Part shown: one piece after another, positions 16,246-25,241 of the stretch
Layout: every line of letters begins with the position of its first letter
Numbering within the stretch: the stretch's first letter is position 1
DNA from: Flavobacterium franklandianum
Lineage (GTDB): Bacteria > Bacteroidota > Bacteroidia > Flavobacteriales > Flavobacteriaceae
Assembly (NCBI RefSeq): GCF_007097365.1
Contig: NZ_VJZR01000007.1
Span: 1 to 64,000, forward strand
Direction of reading: 5' to 3'
Length of the DNA stretch: 64,000 bases
The notes under the pieces: generated by a model
Database searches by the model: none
Told to the model about the DNA's origin: nothing
What the model saw: the letters and a program-made list of their open reading frames with translations, nothing else
Program-made: the position numbers and the translations under genes

Positions 16246-18672
16246 ATGAAAAAAATAATTATTGTCCTATTTCTAGTATTTGCGGTTTTTCAATCCGAAG
16301 CTTTGATGGCTCAGGATTTGTTAAAGGGGACGGATTTAAGCGCTGTTAAAGTTGATTATTTATCGGATAGTGATATCGCCAAAATAAAAGCGCAATTGGT
16401 GAGCAACAATACCACTATCGAACAAGTGGAGCCCTTGGTGTTGGCCAAAGGAATGACCGCTTCGGAATATGCTAAATTGAAAGTTAGGTTGGGATCCCAA
16501 TTGGCCACTGCACCAACCGCTGTTTCCAATACAGATGCTTTCGATGAAAAAAAAGGCGAACCAAGTCGGCTGCAAGAAAAAATAGTCAACAAAAAAGTTA
16601 AAGACACTTTAAATTCACTAGTTTTTGGATCGGAATTGTTTGATAATCCCGATTTAAATTTTGAACCTAATTTAAAATTGGCCACACCTGTTAATTATGT
16701 TTTGGGACCAGGTGATGAATTGCAAGTTAGTGTTTACGGCGTTCAGGAATATAGCGCAAGCGTTCCAGTTACGATGGAGGGCAAGGTTAACATTCAATAT
16801 GTGGGGCAAATTCCAGTTTCGGGTATGACCATTGAAGCCGCCACACAAAAAATAAAAGGAGCCATTTCCAGAGTTTACAGTACAGTTGTTTCCGGGCAAT
16901 CCCAAGTCGGTATTAGTTTGAGCCGCATTCGGACGATCAAAGTAACTATTATAGGCAGCAGACAGCCAGGGAATTATTCTATTTCTTCTTTGGCAACCGT
17001 CTATAATGCTTTGTTTTTGGGAGGTGGACCCGCAAAAAATGGCACTTATCGTAATATTGAGCTCTTGAGAAATAATAAAGTCTATAAGAAAATTGACATT
17101 TATAATTTTTTAGTCAATGGGAATCAATCGGATAATGTAGGTTTAAAGGATAATGATGTGATTCGCATTCCTGCTTATTCCCAAAGGGTTACTTTAGAAG
17201 GACAGGTAAAACGCCCAGGAATCTTCGAGATGAAATCGGGAGAAACTTTTAAAGATTTATTGTCATTCGCCTCTGGCTTTAATGAATTTGCTTATACGGC
17301 CTCGGTTAATGTATTGCAAAAAACGTCTAAAGACTTTAAAGTAAAAGACATCTCCTCCTCAGAATACGGCAGTTACAAACCATTGGCTGGTGATGTTTTT
17401 AGAATTTCTAAGATTTTGAATCGATTTGAGAACCGTATCAAAATTGAAGGGGCGGTATTTCGACCTGAAATTTATTCTTTTTATGAGGGAATGCGTGTTT
17501 CAGATTTAGTTGCTCAAGCCGATGGGTTAAAAGAAGATGCCTATACCAATAGAGCGACAATAGTTCGTTCCAAAGCGGATTTGACTACTGAGGTAACGAA
17601 TGTCAATTTAGACAAGGCTTTGGCAGGAGATGTCGAAGCCAATATCCTTTTACAAAAAGAAGATGTTGTTACTGTATATTCTATTTTAGACTTCAAGGAA
17701 GATTATAAAATTACGATTGATGGTGAGATCAAAAAACCAGGAGTTTATGAGTTTCACGAGAATCTGACATTGAATGATTTATTAGTTCAAGCGGGTGGTT
17801 TAACTGGTTCTGCATCCAAAAGAGTAGAAATTGCCAGAATGATCAAATCGGATGAAATAAACGATGTGAATCCTAAAAGAGTACAATTGTTTAATTTAGA
17901 AATTTTGGCAGAGAACAATGAGCAAATCAAAAACTTTGAGTTGGCTCCTTTTGATGTTGTGAATATTCGTAGAATGGCTGTTTATGAAAAACCAGAAATG
18001 GTAACCGTGAGCGGTGCCGTAAATTATACTGGTAAATATGTTTTGGCCAACAAAAAAGAAAAAATATACGATGTGATTCAACGTGCTGGCGGATTGACTG
18101 CTGTTGCTAATATTGATGGTGTAAAAATCAAACGTCCTATTCAAGCCAAACAAATTGAAGCTATAGAAAATGTAAACTTGAATTTAGGGAAGCAGGACTC
18201 TATTCAAAATAAACTGACTAAAAAATTGAAAGAGGATTTAAAATATGCTATCATTCCAGTTGATTGGAGAGAAATAGTTAAAGATACTACTGACAAGACC
18301 AATGTCACCCTATTTCCGGGAGATGAAATTGAGGTTTCTGTTTACAACGAGAGCGTGAAAGTAACAGGAAATGTTCTCTTGACTTCTGAGATTCCTTTTA
18401 ACAAGGGTAGGGGGATTAATTATTATTTAGAGTCCGTTGGTGGAACTGATGCCAAAGGTTGGAAAAAGAAAGCCTATATTATTTATCCTAATGGGAAAGC
18501 GGCCGTTTCGAGTTCCTTCTTTTTTATCCGTTCGTACCCAAAGGTATTGCCAGGTTCGCAGATTGTTGTGCCTGAAAAGCCTGAGACCAGAAAGATGAGT
18601 ACAGGGGAATGGGTTAGTGTAGGTAGTGTCATAACGAGTCTTGCTTTATTGATTGTAACGGCATTTAAATAG
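16246..18672 (+). CDS. large SLBB-domain outer-membrane polysaccharide export protein
   Basis: 808 residues. A Sec signal peptide (about 1-22, cleaved after LMAQ; no lipobox) is followed by a helical N-terminal region. A Poly_export domain lies near 148-215 (YVLGPGDELQVSVYG), then several SLBB units each marked by a V-x-G-x-V-x-x-P-G pattern (VTLEGQVKRPGIFEM, ITIDGEIKKPGVYEF and others). A final hydrophobic helix (VSVGSVITSLALLIV) could be the outer-membrane segment. It is the long Wza-type porin seen with separate Wzz proteins, and the next gene encodes one. It differs in architecture from the three short Wza lipoproteins in this window. Probably the exit channel for the glycan made by the 16-33 kb cluster. 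Confidence 0.88.
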   Translation: MKKIIIVLFLVFAVFQSEALMAQDLLKGTDLSAVKVDYLSDSDIAKIKAQLVSNNTTIEQVEPLVLAKGMTASEYAKLKVRLGSQLATAPTAVSNTDAFDEKKGEPSRLQEKIVNKKVKDTLNSLVFGSELFDNPDLNFEPNLKLATPVNYVLGPGDELQVSVYGVQEYSASVPVTMEGKVNIQYVGQIPVSGMTIEAATQKIKGAISRVYSTVVSGQSQVGISLSRIRTIKVTIIGSRQPGNYSISSLATVYNALFLGGGPAKNGTYRNIELLRNNKVYKKIDIYNFLVNGNQSDNVGLKDNDVIRIPAYSQRVTLEGQVKRPGIFEMKSGETFKDLLSFASGFNEFAYTASVNVLQKTSKDFKVKDISSSEYGSYKPLAGDVFRISKILNRFENRIKIEGAVFRPEIYSFYEGMRVSDLVAQADGLKEDAYTNRATIVRSKADLTTEVTNVNLDKALAGDVEANILLQKEDVVTVYSILDFKEDYKITIDGEIKKPGVYEFHENLTLNDLLVQAGGLTGSASKRVEIARMIKSDEINDVNPKRVQLFNLEILAENNEQIKNFELAPFDVVNIRRMAVYEKPEMVTVSGAVNYTGKYVLANKKEKIYDVIQRAGGLTAVANIDGVKIKRPIQAKQIEAIENVNLNLGKQDSIQNKLTKKLKEDLKYAIIPVDWREIVKDTTDKTNVTLFPGDEIEVSVYNESVKVTGNVLLTSEIPFNKGRGINYYLESVGGTDAKGWKKKAYIIYPNGKAAVSSSFFFIRSYPKVLPGSQIVVPEKPETRKMSTGEWVSVGSVITSLALLIVTAFK

Positions 18673-18680
18673 CGATTTAT

Positions 18681-18722
18681 AGTTTAGTATTAAGATAGAA
18701 GTATTAAGACAGGAGGACAGAA
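18681..18722 (+). repeat. short heptamer array
   Basis: Starting nine bases after the SLBB stop: AGTTTAG, TATTAAG, ATAGAAG, TATTAAG, ACAGGAG, GACAGAA. It uses the same unit types as 15218-15343 (TATTAAG occurs in both). Confidence 0.55.
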
Positions 18723-18784
18723 AGCAGTCCAGATAGTTTGTGAGTAGCAGCAAAGGATAAGAAAAAACCTAAACAGATAATGGA

Positions 18785-19858
18785 ATGACAACAAAAGAAC
18801 CTATAGTCAAGGACGAAATAACATTAAAAGGATTGTTCGATAAGTATGCCACATGGTATTATTTTTTTCTTTCTAAATGGAAAATTATTGTTTTGGCTGG
18901 TATTATTGGAGGAATCTTAGGATTGGGATATTCACTCACCAAAAAACCAGTATATACAGCAACCCTTACATTTGCACTTGAAGGAGATAAATCTGGAAGT
19001 TCTGGTGGGGTCTTAAGCTTAGCCAGTCAATTTGGTTTGAGTTTGGGGGGTAGCGGTGGAGGTATTTTTGAAGGCGCTAATTTAAGTGAGTTATTTAAAT
19101 CTCGAAATATGGTGGAACAAACTCTTATGATGCCTGTTTTTTATAAAGGGAAAGCTATTTCCTTTGCCGAGATGTACATTCAGAATAAGAAATGGAGGGA
19201 GAAATGGAATAAGGAACCCAAGGATGCTAAAATTCAATTTCCACCCAACACCAAAAGAAAGTATTTCACAAGAGCACATGATAGTATTTTGGGGTTGATT
19301 TGTGGAGATTTGTCTAAAAATTGTTTGTCCGTTGGCCAAAAAGATAAAAAAGTAGATATTATCACTATGGAGTTTACATCCGGAAACGAACAGTTTTCTA
19401 AAGAATTTTGCGAAGCATTAGCAGGGCAAGTAGGGCTGTTTTATATCACAACTAAAAGCAAAAAAGCAAGAACCAATATGGAAATTCTGGAAAGACAAAC
19501 CGATTCCATTAGGAGAGAATTGAATAGTGCTATTTCAGGAGTGGCAACAGCAAATGACAATACTTTTAATTTGAATCCTGCATTAAATGCCCGTAGGGTG
19601 CCATCGTCACGAAAACAAGTTGACGTTCAGGCAAATGCAGCCATACTCACTGAGCTAGTGAAACAAACAGAATTGGCCAAAGTTACAGTTAGGCGAGAAA
19701 CTCCATTAATACAAGTTTTAGATAGGCCCATATACCCTTTGAAAATGGAAAAATTTAGAAAATTGAAAGGGTTGATTATGGGTGGTTTTATGGGTGGTTT
19801 TTCTGTAATGGTATTTATGGCTGGAAGAATCAGATTGAAACAACTAATGGCTAAATAG
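18785..19858 (+). CDS. Wzz-type chain-length determinant protein
   Basis: 357 residues. The Wzz domain is framed by two transmembrane helices, one near residues 35-52 (IIVLAGIIGGILGLGYS) and one near 327-347. The second is preceded by the proline-rich PIYPLKMEKFRKL segment characteristic of polysaccharide copolymerases. There is no kinase domain, unlike the three Wzc-like proteins. It is expected to sit in the inner membrane and set chain length for the polymerase(s) in this cluster, together with the SLBB protein encoded upstream. A Gly-Ser-rich stretch near residues 70-105 is likely a flexible loop. Confidence 0.85.
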   Translation: MTTKEPIVKDEITLKGLFDKYATWYYFFLSKWKIIVLAGIIGGILGLGYSLTKKPVYTATLTFALEGDKSGSSGGVLSLASQFGLSLGGSGGGIFEGANLSELFKSRNMVEQTLMMPVFYKGKAISFAEMYIQNKKWREKWNKEPKDAKIQFPPNTKRKYFTRAHDSILGLICGDLSKNCLSVGQKDKKVDIITMEFTSGNEQFSKEFCEALAGQVGLFYITTKSKKARTNMEILERQTDSIRRELNSAISGVATANDNTFNLNPALNARRVPSSRKQVDVQANAAILTELVKQTELAKVTVRRETPLIQVLDRPIYPLKMEKFRKLKGLIMGGFMGGFSVMVFMAGRIRLKQLMAK

Positions 19859-19968
19859 TTTTGGTGTTTGTTAATTTTAAGAAAACAAAATTTTAAGAAG
19901 CTCCAATTTTTAGCAACAACTTAACTTCCATTTTTTGCAGATCTATGAGTTCATTCCTAATTATATAA

Positions 19969-21384
19969 ATGAAACAATCGGCTAAAGAGGCTATCCTAAA
20001 TTTTTCCTACGTTTTTATATCGCAAGGGTTCTCACTTATTTTGAGTATATCCATGTCTTTTATTATACCTAAAATACTAGGCATTGAAGAGTTTGGCTAC
20101 TGGCAATTTTTTTTGTTTTTGAGTTCCTATGTTGGTTTTTTTCATTTAGGGTTATTAGACGGGATTTATCTTCGATATGGGGGAAAGTCTTTTTCGGAGG
20201 TAGACAATACCTTATTAAACTCTCAGTTCAAAATTCTATTTGTTATAGAATTGATTGTTGGACTCTTTGTTGTCTTATTTGCCCTATTTTATTCCATCGA
20301 TCCTCAAAAAAAGAGTATTCTTATTTTTGCCTCCATATATTTGATTCTTTCCAATCTATCTACTTTTTTTGGAACTGTTTTTCAGGCTTTTAATAGAATG
20401 AAGTTGTTTTCAATTTCAGCTGTTATTGATAAAGTTGTTTTTTTAGTTTTCTTATTTTTTTTATTCTCGTTCCAAGTAAAGAATTCTGAATATTATATTT
20501 TTTTTTATGTTATTGCCCGATTGTTTGGATTGATTTACTCGATTTATCACGGAAGAGTAATCGTATTTGCAAAGGCATTAGAATTCAAAAAAAGTCTGAT
20601 TGAATTTAAAGAAAACCTATCGGTTGGCTCCTTATTGATGTTGTCTAATATTGCAGGAATGCTCATTTTGGGAGTAGGTCGGTATTTAATTGAAAAAACA
20701 TGGGGGATTGTACTATTTGGTAAAATTTCATTTTCTATATCGTTAACTGCTTTTTTCTTATTGTTTATTAGCCAAGTTAGTATTGTTTTATTTCCCTTAT
20801 TGATTCAACGGGGCAGCGAGCAGCAAAAGAGGGTTTATGTCGTAGGGTTGGATTTCTTGAACATCGTTTTGAACGGAGTATATCTCTTTTTCCCTATTGT
20901 TGCACTATTTATCAAAATCTGGTTACCATCTTACATTGATAGTATTTATTATTTTGTTATACTTCTGCCTTTGTGTTTGTTTGATGGGAAGATGCAAATT
21001 CTTTTTAGTACCTACATGAAGCTATTGAGAAAAGAAAAATTACTACTACTATTTAATGTCATTTCTTTAGTAATTGTTTCTGTATTTTCTATTGTAGGAG
21101 TTTTGTTGAACAATCTCAATTTTGTTATTTTTTCTATGACTATAGCTGTAGCCATTAGGTCTATAATAGTAGAGGTGTATCTCTCAAAATTATACAGTTT
21201 GTCGATGGTTAAAAAGATAGCATATAATTTATTTTTATCAATACTGTTTTGCTATGTAATGATTGTATTGGATCCTATAATGGGTTTTTTTATTTTTTTA
21301 TTTTTTTATGTACTGTATTTAATTTTGATGAAAAAAGAGATAGTTCATATTGTTGTTTTTATTAAAGAACTAAAAACAAAATAG
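19969..21384 (+). CDS. Wzx-type oligosaccharide flippase
   Basis: 471 residues with about twelve to fourteen hydrophobic helices, an MOP/PST-superfamily layout. The N-terminus (FSYVFISQGFSLILSISMSF) and the FGYWQFFLFLSSYVGFF segment match polysaccharide transporters. It should flip undecaprenyl-linked repeat units across the inner membrane. The polymerase candidate follows 7 bases later. Strongly AT-rich and poor in charged residues, typical of variable glycan-cluster genes. A second flippase is encoded at 54787-56256 in the minus-strand cluster. Confidence 0.85.
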   Translation: MKQSAKEAILNFSYVFISQGFSLILSISMSFIIPKILGIEEFGYWQFFLFLSSYVGFFHLGLLDGIYLRYGGKSFSEVDNTLLNSQFKILFVIELIVGLFVVLFALFYSIDPQKKSILIFASIYLILSNLSTFFGTVFQAFNRMKLFSISAVIDKVVFLVFLFFLFSFQVKNSEYYIFFYVIARLFGLIYSIYHGRVIVFAKALEFKKSLIEFKENLSVGSLLMLSNIAGMLILGVGRYLIEKTWGIVLFGKISFSISLTAFFLLFISQVSIVLFPLLIQRGSEQQKRVYVVGLDFLNIVLNGVYLFFPIVALFIKIWLPSYIDSIYYFVILLPLCLFDGKMQILFSTYMKLLRKEKLLLLFNVISLVIVSVFSIVGVLLNNLNFVIFSMTIAVAIRSIIVEVYLSKLYSLSMVKKIAYNLFLSILFCYVMIVLDPIMGFFIFLFFYVLYLILMKKEIVHIVVFIKELKTK

Positions 21385-21391
21385 CATTAGA

Positions 21392-22606
21392 ATGGTCAAT
21401 ATTATTGTAAATATTTTATTTCTATTTTTTGGGATTCATCTTTTTTTAATGATTAATAAGAGATATTCGAGTGTGATTAATCATGTTAGTATATTTACCT
21501 CTGTTTGGTTGTTTATAATTTTAGGTTCCCAGCTATCAGGATATGTTGTTTTTCAATTGAATACATTGGTAGTCGTGTATTTGTCATGGTATTTTTACTT
21601 GTTTGGATCTTATCTCAGTGAAAGCGAGATCAATATTGATTCTATAGTTGTTAAAATATTAGATATTGAAAAAATAAAAATTGCTTGCTATGTTTTAGTT
21701 GTTTTGTCTTTTTTTGCCAATTTAACCATCCTTAAGGATGTTTTTTTTAATTTTTCTTCGTTTGAAGTTTGGGCTAAAATGAGGAATGATCAGGCATTTT
21801 CAGACTACAGAGACGGTAATTATTTTTATACAGTTTTTGGCAACACTTCCAACATTTATTTGCCTTTAGCGATTTATCTTTTCATGGAAAAGAAAATAAA
21901 TTCGTTGGTGCTTATAGTCGTTTATTTAGTTTCTATATTGATTGCTGTGGCTGCTTTTACTAGAGCTCCCATGTTGTATTTGATCATTATTTCGATTGTG
22001 TTTTTTACCTATCAAGCTAAAAGAGTTCCTTATAAACTTATTTTAACTTCTTTTACTGTGCTGGTTTTGTTATTTGCGGTATCTTCCTATTTTATAGGGG
22101 AAGTTAGTCAAGGGGCTGTCGATACCAATTCGGCTATTAATCTTTATTTGTATGGCGGAATTACGGCTTATCAAAATCTTTTAAATGGTAAATATTTCAC
22201 TTATGATGTGTTTGATAGTAGTTATTATAGTTTTGATTTTATAAATTATATTTTAAAAACGTTTCGGATTATCAAATCCTATCCTGATTTAGTTCGAGAG
22301 TATGATCAGGATTTGCCCACAAACGTTTACACTTACCTTGATTGTTTTACTTTAGATTTTGGGTTTATGGGGGCTTTTTTGGGTTCTTATATACTAGGTT
22401 ATATTAGCAAAATAATATATTTACGATATTATAGAAATCAGAGTATTTTTGATTTGATATTATATTCTACAATATGTTACTTTGCTTCTTTTATATTTAT
22501 GAATAATGAATACATACGATTTACATTTGTTTTATTTATTGTAAAGATTTTTATAATTAAATTTTTAATTCGGTTCAAATTTGAAATGCCAACCCTTACC
22601 ACTTGA
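21392..22606 (+). CDS. O-antigen/oligosaccharide repeat-unit polymerase candidate (Wzy-like)
   Basis: 404 residues with about ten to twelve transmembrane helices and a large hydrophilic loop around residues 240-315. The FTRAPMLYLIIISIVFF segment, a basic residue next to a long helix, resembles the oligosaccharide repeat-unit polymerase family. It lies directly after the flippase, and the next glycosyltransferase starts one base after its stop. Polymerases are poorly conserved, so the call rests on topology and position. A second polymerase candidate of the EpsG type is at 29477. Confidence 0.7.
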   Translation: MVNIIVNILFLFFGIHLFLMINKRYSSVINHVSIFTSVWLFIILGSQLSGYVVFQLNTLVVVYLSWYFYLFGSYLSESEINIDSIVVKILDIEKIKIACYVLVVLSFFANLTILKDVFFNFSSFEVWAKMRNDQAFSDYRDGNYFYTVFGNTSNIYLPLAIYLFMEKKINSLVLIVVYLVSILIAVAAFTRAPMLYLIIISIVFFTYQAKRVPYKLILTSFTVLVLLFAVSSYFIGEVSQGAVDTNSAINLYLYGGITAYQNLLNGKYFTYDVFDSSYYSFDFINYILKTFRIIKSYPDLVREYDQDLPTNVYTYLDCFTLDFGFMGAFLGSYILGYISKIIYLRYYRNQSIFDLILYSTICYFASFIFMNNEYIRFTFVLFIVKIFIIKFLIRFKFEMPTLTT

Positions 22607-22607
22607 A

Positions 22608-23495
22608 ATGAAATTTATTAGAATAGTCATATTAAACTATAATAGTTCCCAATATACATTAGACATTATAAAAAATCTTGAAACGCAATCTTATAAAAAT
22701 TATGAGATTGTAGTTGTGGACAATGCTAGTAAAGAATCAGAAAGACAACTCTTGAAAGCCAATTTGCCAAAAAGCATTTTGTGTATTTATGCCGATACAA
22801 ATTCGGGGTATTCCATCGGTAATAATTTAGGCATGAGAATAAAAATAGCCGTTGAACCCGATTATTTTTTTGTTTTAAACAATGACGTAATCATTGAAGA
22901 TGATTTCTTATTAGAGCAACTTGTTGCCTCATTTAATTGGGTTGGACCCAAAAAAGTTATTGCAATATCACCCTTGGTCAATACTTTATCCACAAAATTA
23001 CCTCTTGAAAAGCAAATCCAAGTCAGAAGAGTTTTGCCTACTTTTCAATTGTTTTTTGTGTGCTGCACTATTTTTAAATTAGTTACAAAAAAATCATTTG
23101 CAAAGTATGTCTACAAACATGAAATGCCTTATATCAATAATTATTTAGCTTGTGACAGTATCAATGGAGCCGCTTTTATTATAGAGGCTAATTTTATGAA
23201 GAAAAATAATTATTTAGACGAAGGGACCTTCTTGTTTTTCGAGGAAGTCATTTTGGGCAGACAAATTTTGGATGCAGGCGGAACCTGTCTCCTTAATGGC
23301 AAAACGTCTTTACAACATTTGCAAGGAATGTCAACCAAAAGTTCGGTACAGCAGTTAAATGTGCAAATGGAAAAATACAAGCGGGAGAGTGAACTATATT
23401 ATTTTAAAAAATATTGCGGACTAAATACTTTCAATTCAATGCTTTATGTTTTCTTTAAAAAAATTGAAGTGCTTTTGAAACAAATTATTTATTAA
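22608..23495 (+). CDS. family 2 glycosyltransferase (rhamnosyltransferase-like)
   Basis: 295 residues from the ATG at 22608; a TTG start at 22581 would overlap the polymerase gene and is less likely. A GT-A fold begins with RIVILNYNSSQ and the VVVDNAS strand, then NSGYSIGNN, and FVLNNDV as the metal-binding DxD-like site near residue 92. The later FEEVILGRQ segment fits the catalytic region of GT2 rhamnosyl-type enzymes. It probably adds one sugar to the lipid-linked repeat unit. dTDP-rhamnose is available from this locus, but donor identity is inference. Confidence 0.8.
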   Translation: MKFIRIVILNYNSSQYTLDIIKNLETQSYKNYEIVVVDNASKESERQLLKANLPKSILCIYADTNSGYSIGNNLGMRIKIAVEPDYFFVLNNDVIIEDDFLLEQLVASFNWVGPKKVIAISPLVNTLSTKLPLEKQIQVRRVLPTFQLFFVCCTIFKLVTKKSFAKYVYKHEMPYINNYLACDSINGAAFIIEANFMKKNNYLDEGTFLFFEEVILGRQILDAGGTCLLNGKTSLQHLQGMSTKSSVQQLNVQMEKYKRESELYYFKKYCGLNTFNSMLYVFFKKIEVLLKQIIY

Positions 23496-23498
23496 CCT

Positions 23499-24368
23499 AT
23501 GATTGGAGTAAAAATATGGGGAGGATTAGGCAATCAAATGTTTCAATACGCCTTTGGACTTTATTTATCGAAAAAAAGACGCGAAAAACCTTTTTTTTTT
23601 ACAGAGATCAATAAGGAAAATGTTTTAGCTATTGATTATTTTAAGGTTTCTATTGCGTACCTTTCAACTGAAGCCTTAAAGAAAAATGGCTATGATGTTC
23701 AAAACTACTTTTTATACAGGTTCAAAAGGAAATTATTTCAAAAGTTGCCTTTTTTGAATAAGAAGATATTAGTAGAAAATGTGTCGGCCTATAGACCTGA
23801 TATTTTGGATACTTATTCTTTATTTGATGGCTATTGGCAATCCTATAAATACCTTCAACCCATCGAACAAAAGCTTAAGGAGCAGTTTGTCTTTGAGGGA
23901 ATTGAATTTACAGGCTTGGATTTATATACAGAAATTAAAAATGTTAATTCCGTTAGTCTTCATATTCGAAGAGGAGATTATCTCAAGGGGAAGAATGCAG
24001 CAATTTATGAAAACGTTTCAATGGCGTATTATGAAGAAGCCATTGGTTATTTTTCGAAAGAATTAGTGGCGCCCCAATTTTATGTTTTTTCAAATGATAT
24101 AGATTGGGTTAAAAATAATTTAAAAATGCCAAAAGACCTACAGTTTGTTTATGTTAACAACACTACAATTGAAAATGCTACTCTAGCCGATTTGCATTTA
24201 ATGTCAATTTGTAAGCACCATATTATCGCTAACAGTACCTTTAGTTGGTGGGGCGCTTGGTTGAATTCCTCGCCCGAAAAGAAGGTGATTGCACCAAAAA
24301 AATGGTATAAAGGAAAAATGAATGAATTAACCTTAGATTTAATCCCGCCAGAATGGAAAAGACTTTAA
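23499..24368 (+). CDS. alpha-1,2-fucosyltransferase (GT11)
   Basis: 289 residues. The GT11 motifs are clear: GGLGNQMFQYAFG at residues 8-20, the GDP-fucose-binding HIRRGDY at 155-161, FSNDIDW near 198, and NSTFSWWGAWL near 243-253. It transfers L-fucose from GDP-fucose to a galactose-type acceptor in an alpha-1,2 linkage. It starts 3 bases after the upstream glycosyltransferase. No gmd, fcl or mannose-phosphate genes occur in the window, so GDP-fucose must be supplied from elsewhere. Some GT11 members use other acceptors. Confidence 0.9.
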   Translation: MIGVKIWGGLGNQMFQYAFGLYLSKKRREKPFFFTEINKENVLAIDYFKVSIAYLSTEALKKNGYDVQNYFLYRFKRKLFQKLPFLNKKILVENVSAYRPDILDTYSLFDGYWQSYKYLQPIEQKLKEQFVFEGIEFTGLDLYTEIKNVNSVSLHIRRGDYLKGKNAAIYENVSMAYYEEAIGYFSKELVAPQFYVFSNDIDWVKNNLKMPKDLQFVYVNNTTIENATLADLHLMSICKHHIIANSTFSWWGAWLNSSPEKKVIAPKKWYKGKMNELTLDLIPPEWKRL

Positions 24369-24398
24369 TGAGTAAAGAAATTAAAATATTTTTTTTAT

Positions 24399-25241
24399 AT
24401 GTTCAATAATCAAGAAGTTCTAGTTTCGATAGCTATACCATTTTATAATACCGAAAAATATTTAGATCTAGCCATCCAATCCATAATTGATCAGACGTAT
24501 CAAAATTGGAGATTATTATTGATAAACGATGGTTCTACAGACGCTTCTTTAGCGATTGCTCGTAAATATGAAAACGACCCGAGGGTAACTATTTATTCTG
24601 ATGGACAAAATAAAAACATGAGTTTTCGATTGAATGAGTTTTCCAAAATAGTGACCACAAAATACTTAGCCAGAATGGATGCTGATGACATTATGCATCC
24701 TAAAAAAATAGAAAAACAAATACAACTATTGGAATCTCATCCTGAAATTGATGTTTTAGGTACCAATGCCTATTCCATAAATGAAAACAGTATCGTGGAA
24801 GGAATTAGATTAAAATTTCCAAAAGGAGAAGAATTAAGTAAAGTAAATACTTTTATTCATCCCACTATTATTGCTAAAACCGCTTGGTTTATTGCCAATC
24901 CCTATGACATAAAAATTGAAAGAATTGATGATAAGGAGTTATGGTTTAGAACCCACAAGAAATATAATTTTCAAATTTTGACAGAACCTTTATTTTTTTA
25001 TAGAGAGTTTGGCAATGATTATTATAAAAAATATTTTAAAGGATTTAAATACTTGTTGTATGCCTTAAAAAAACACCATTATAATCTAGATTTTTTGAAA
25101 TTTGGAATACAATATTCTATTGCAGGAGTAGTTTATTGTTTATTTAATTTAGTGGGGAAAGAAAGTATTTTGGTTAGTCGAAGAAATGCTATTAATGTAG
25201 ATAAACTAACCATTGAAGAAGTTTTAAAAAAAGGTCAATGA
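24399..25241 (+). CDS. family 2 glycosyltransferase
   Basis: 280 residues. Classic GT2 start VSIAIPFYNTEKYLDLAIQS (about 9-28), nucleotide-binding LLINDGSTD, and the DxD metal site in ARMDADDIMHP (about residue 95). The HPTII segment near 150 and the DKELWFR stretch near 185 fit the acceptor side. No membrane domain apart from a weak hydrophobic patch near residue 245. The next gene overlaps its stop by 4 bases (ATGA), implying translational coupling. Donor and acceptor unknown. Confidence 0.82.
   Translation: MFNNQEVLVSIAIPFYNTEKYLDLAIQSIIDQTYQNWRLLLINDGSTDASLAIARKYENDPRVTIYSDGQNKNMSFRLNEFSKIVTTKYLARMDADDIMHPKKIEKQIQLLESHPEIDVLGTNAYSINENSIVEGIRLKFPKGEELSKVNTFIHPTIIAKTAWFIANPYDIKIERIDDKELWFRTHKKYNFQILTEPLFFYREFGNDYYKKYFKGFKYLLYALKKHHYNLDFLKFGIQYSIAGVVYCLFNLVGKESILVSRRNAINVDKLTIEEVLKKGQ

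Noticed and set aside
16356..16685. 109-codon minus-strand frame inside the SLBB gene
   Set aside because: Antisense to a well-supported coding region and no family resemblance.
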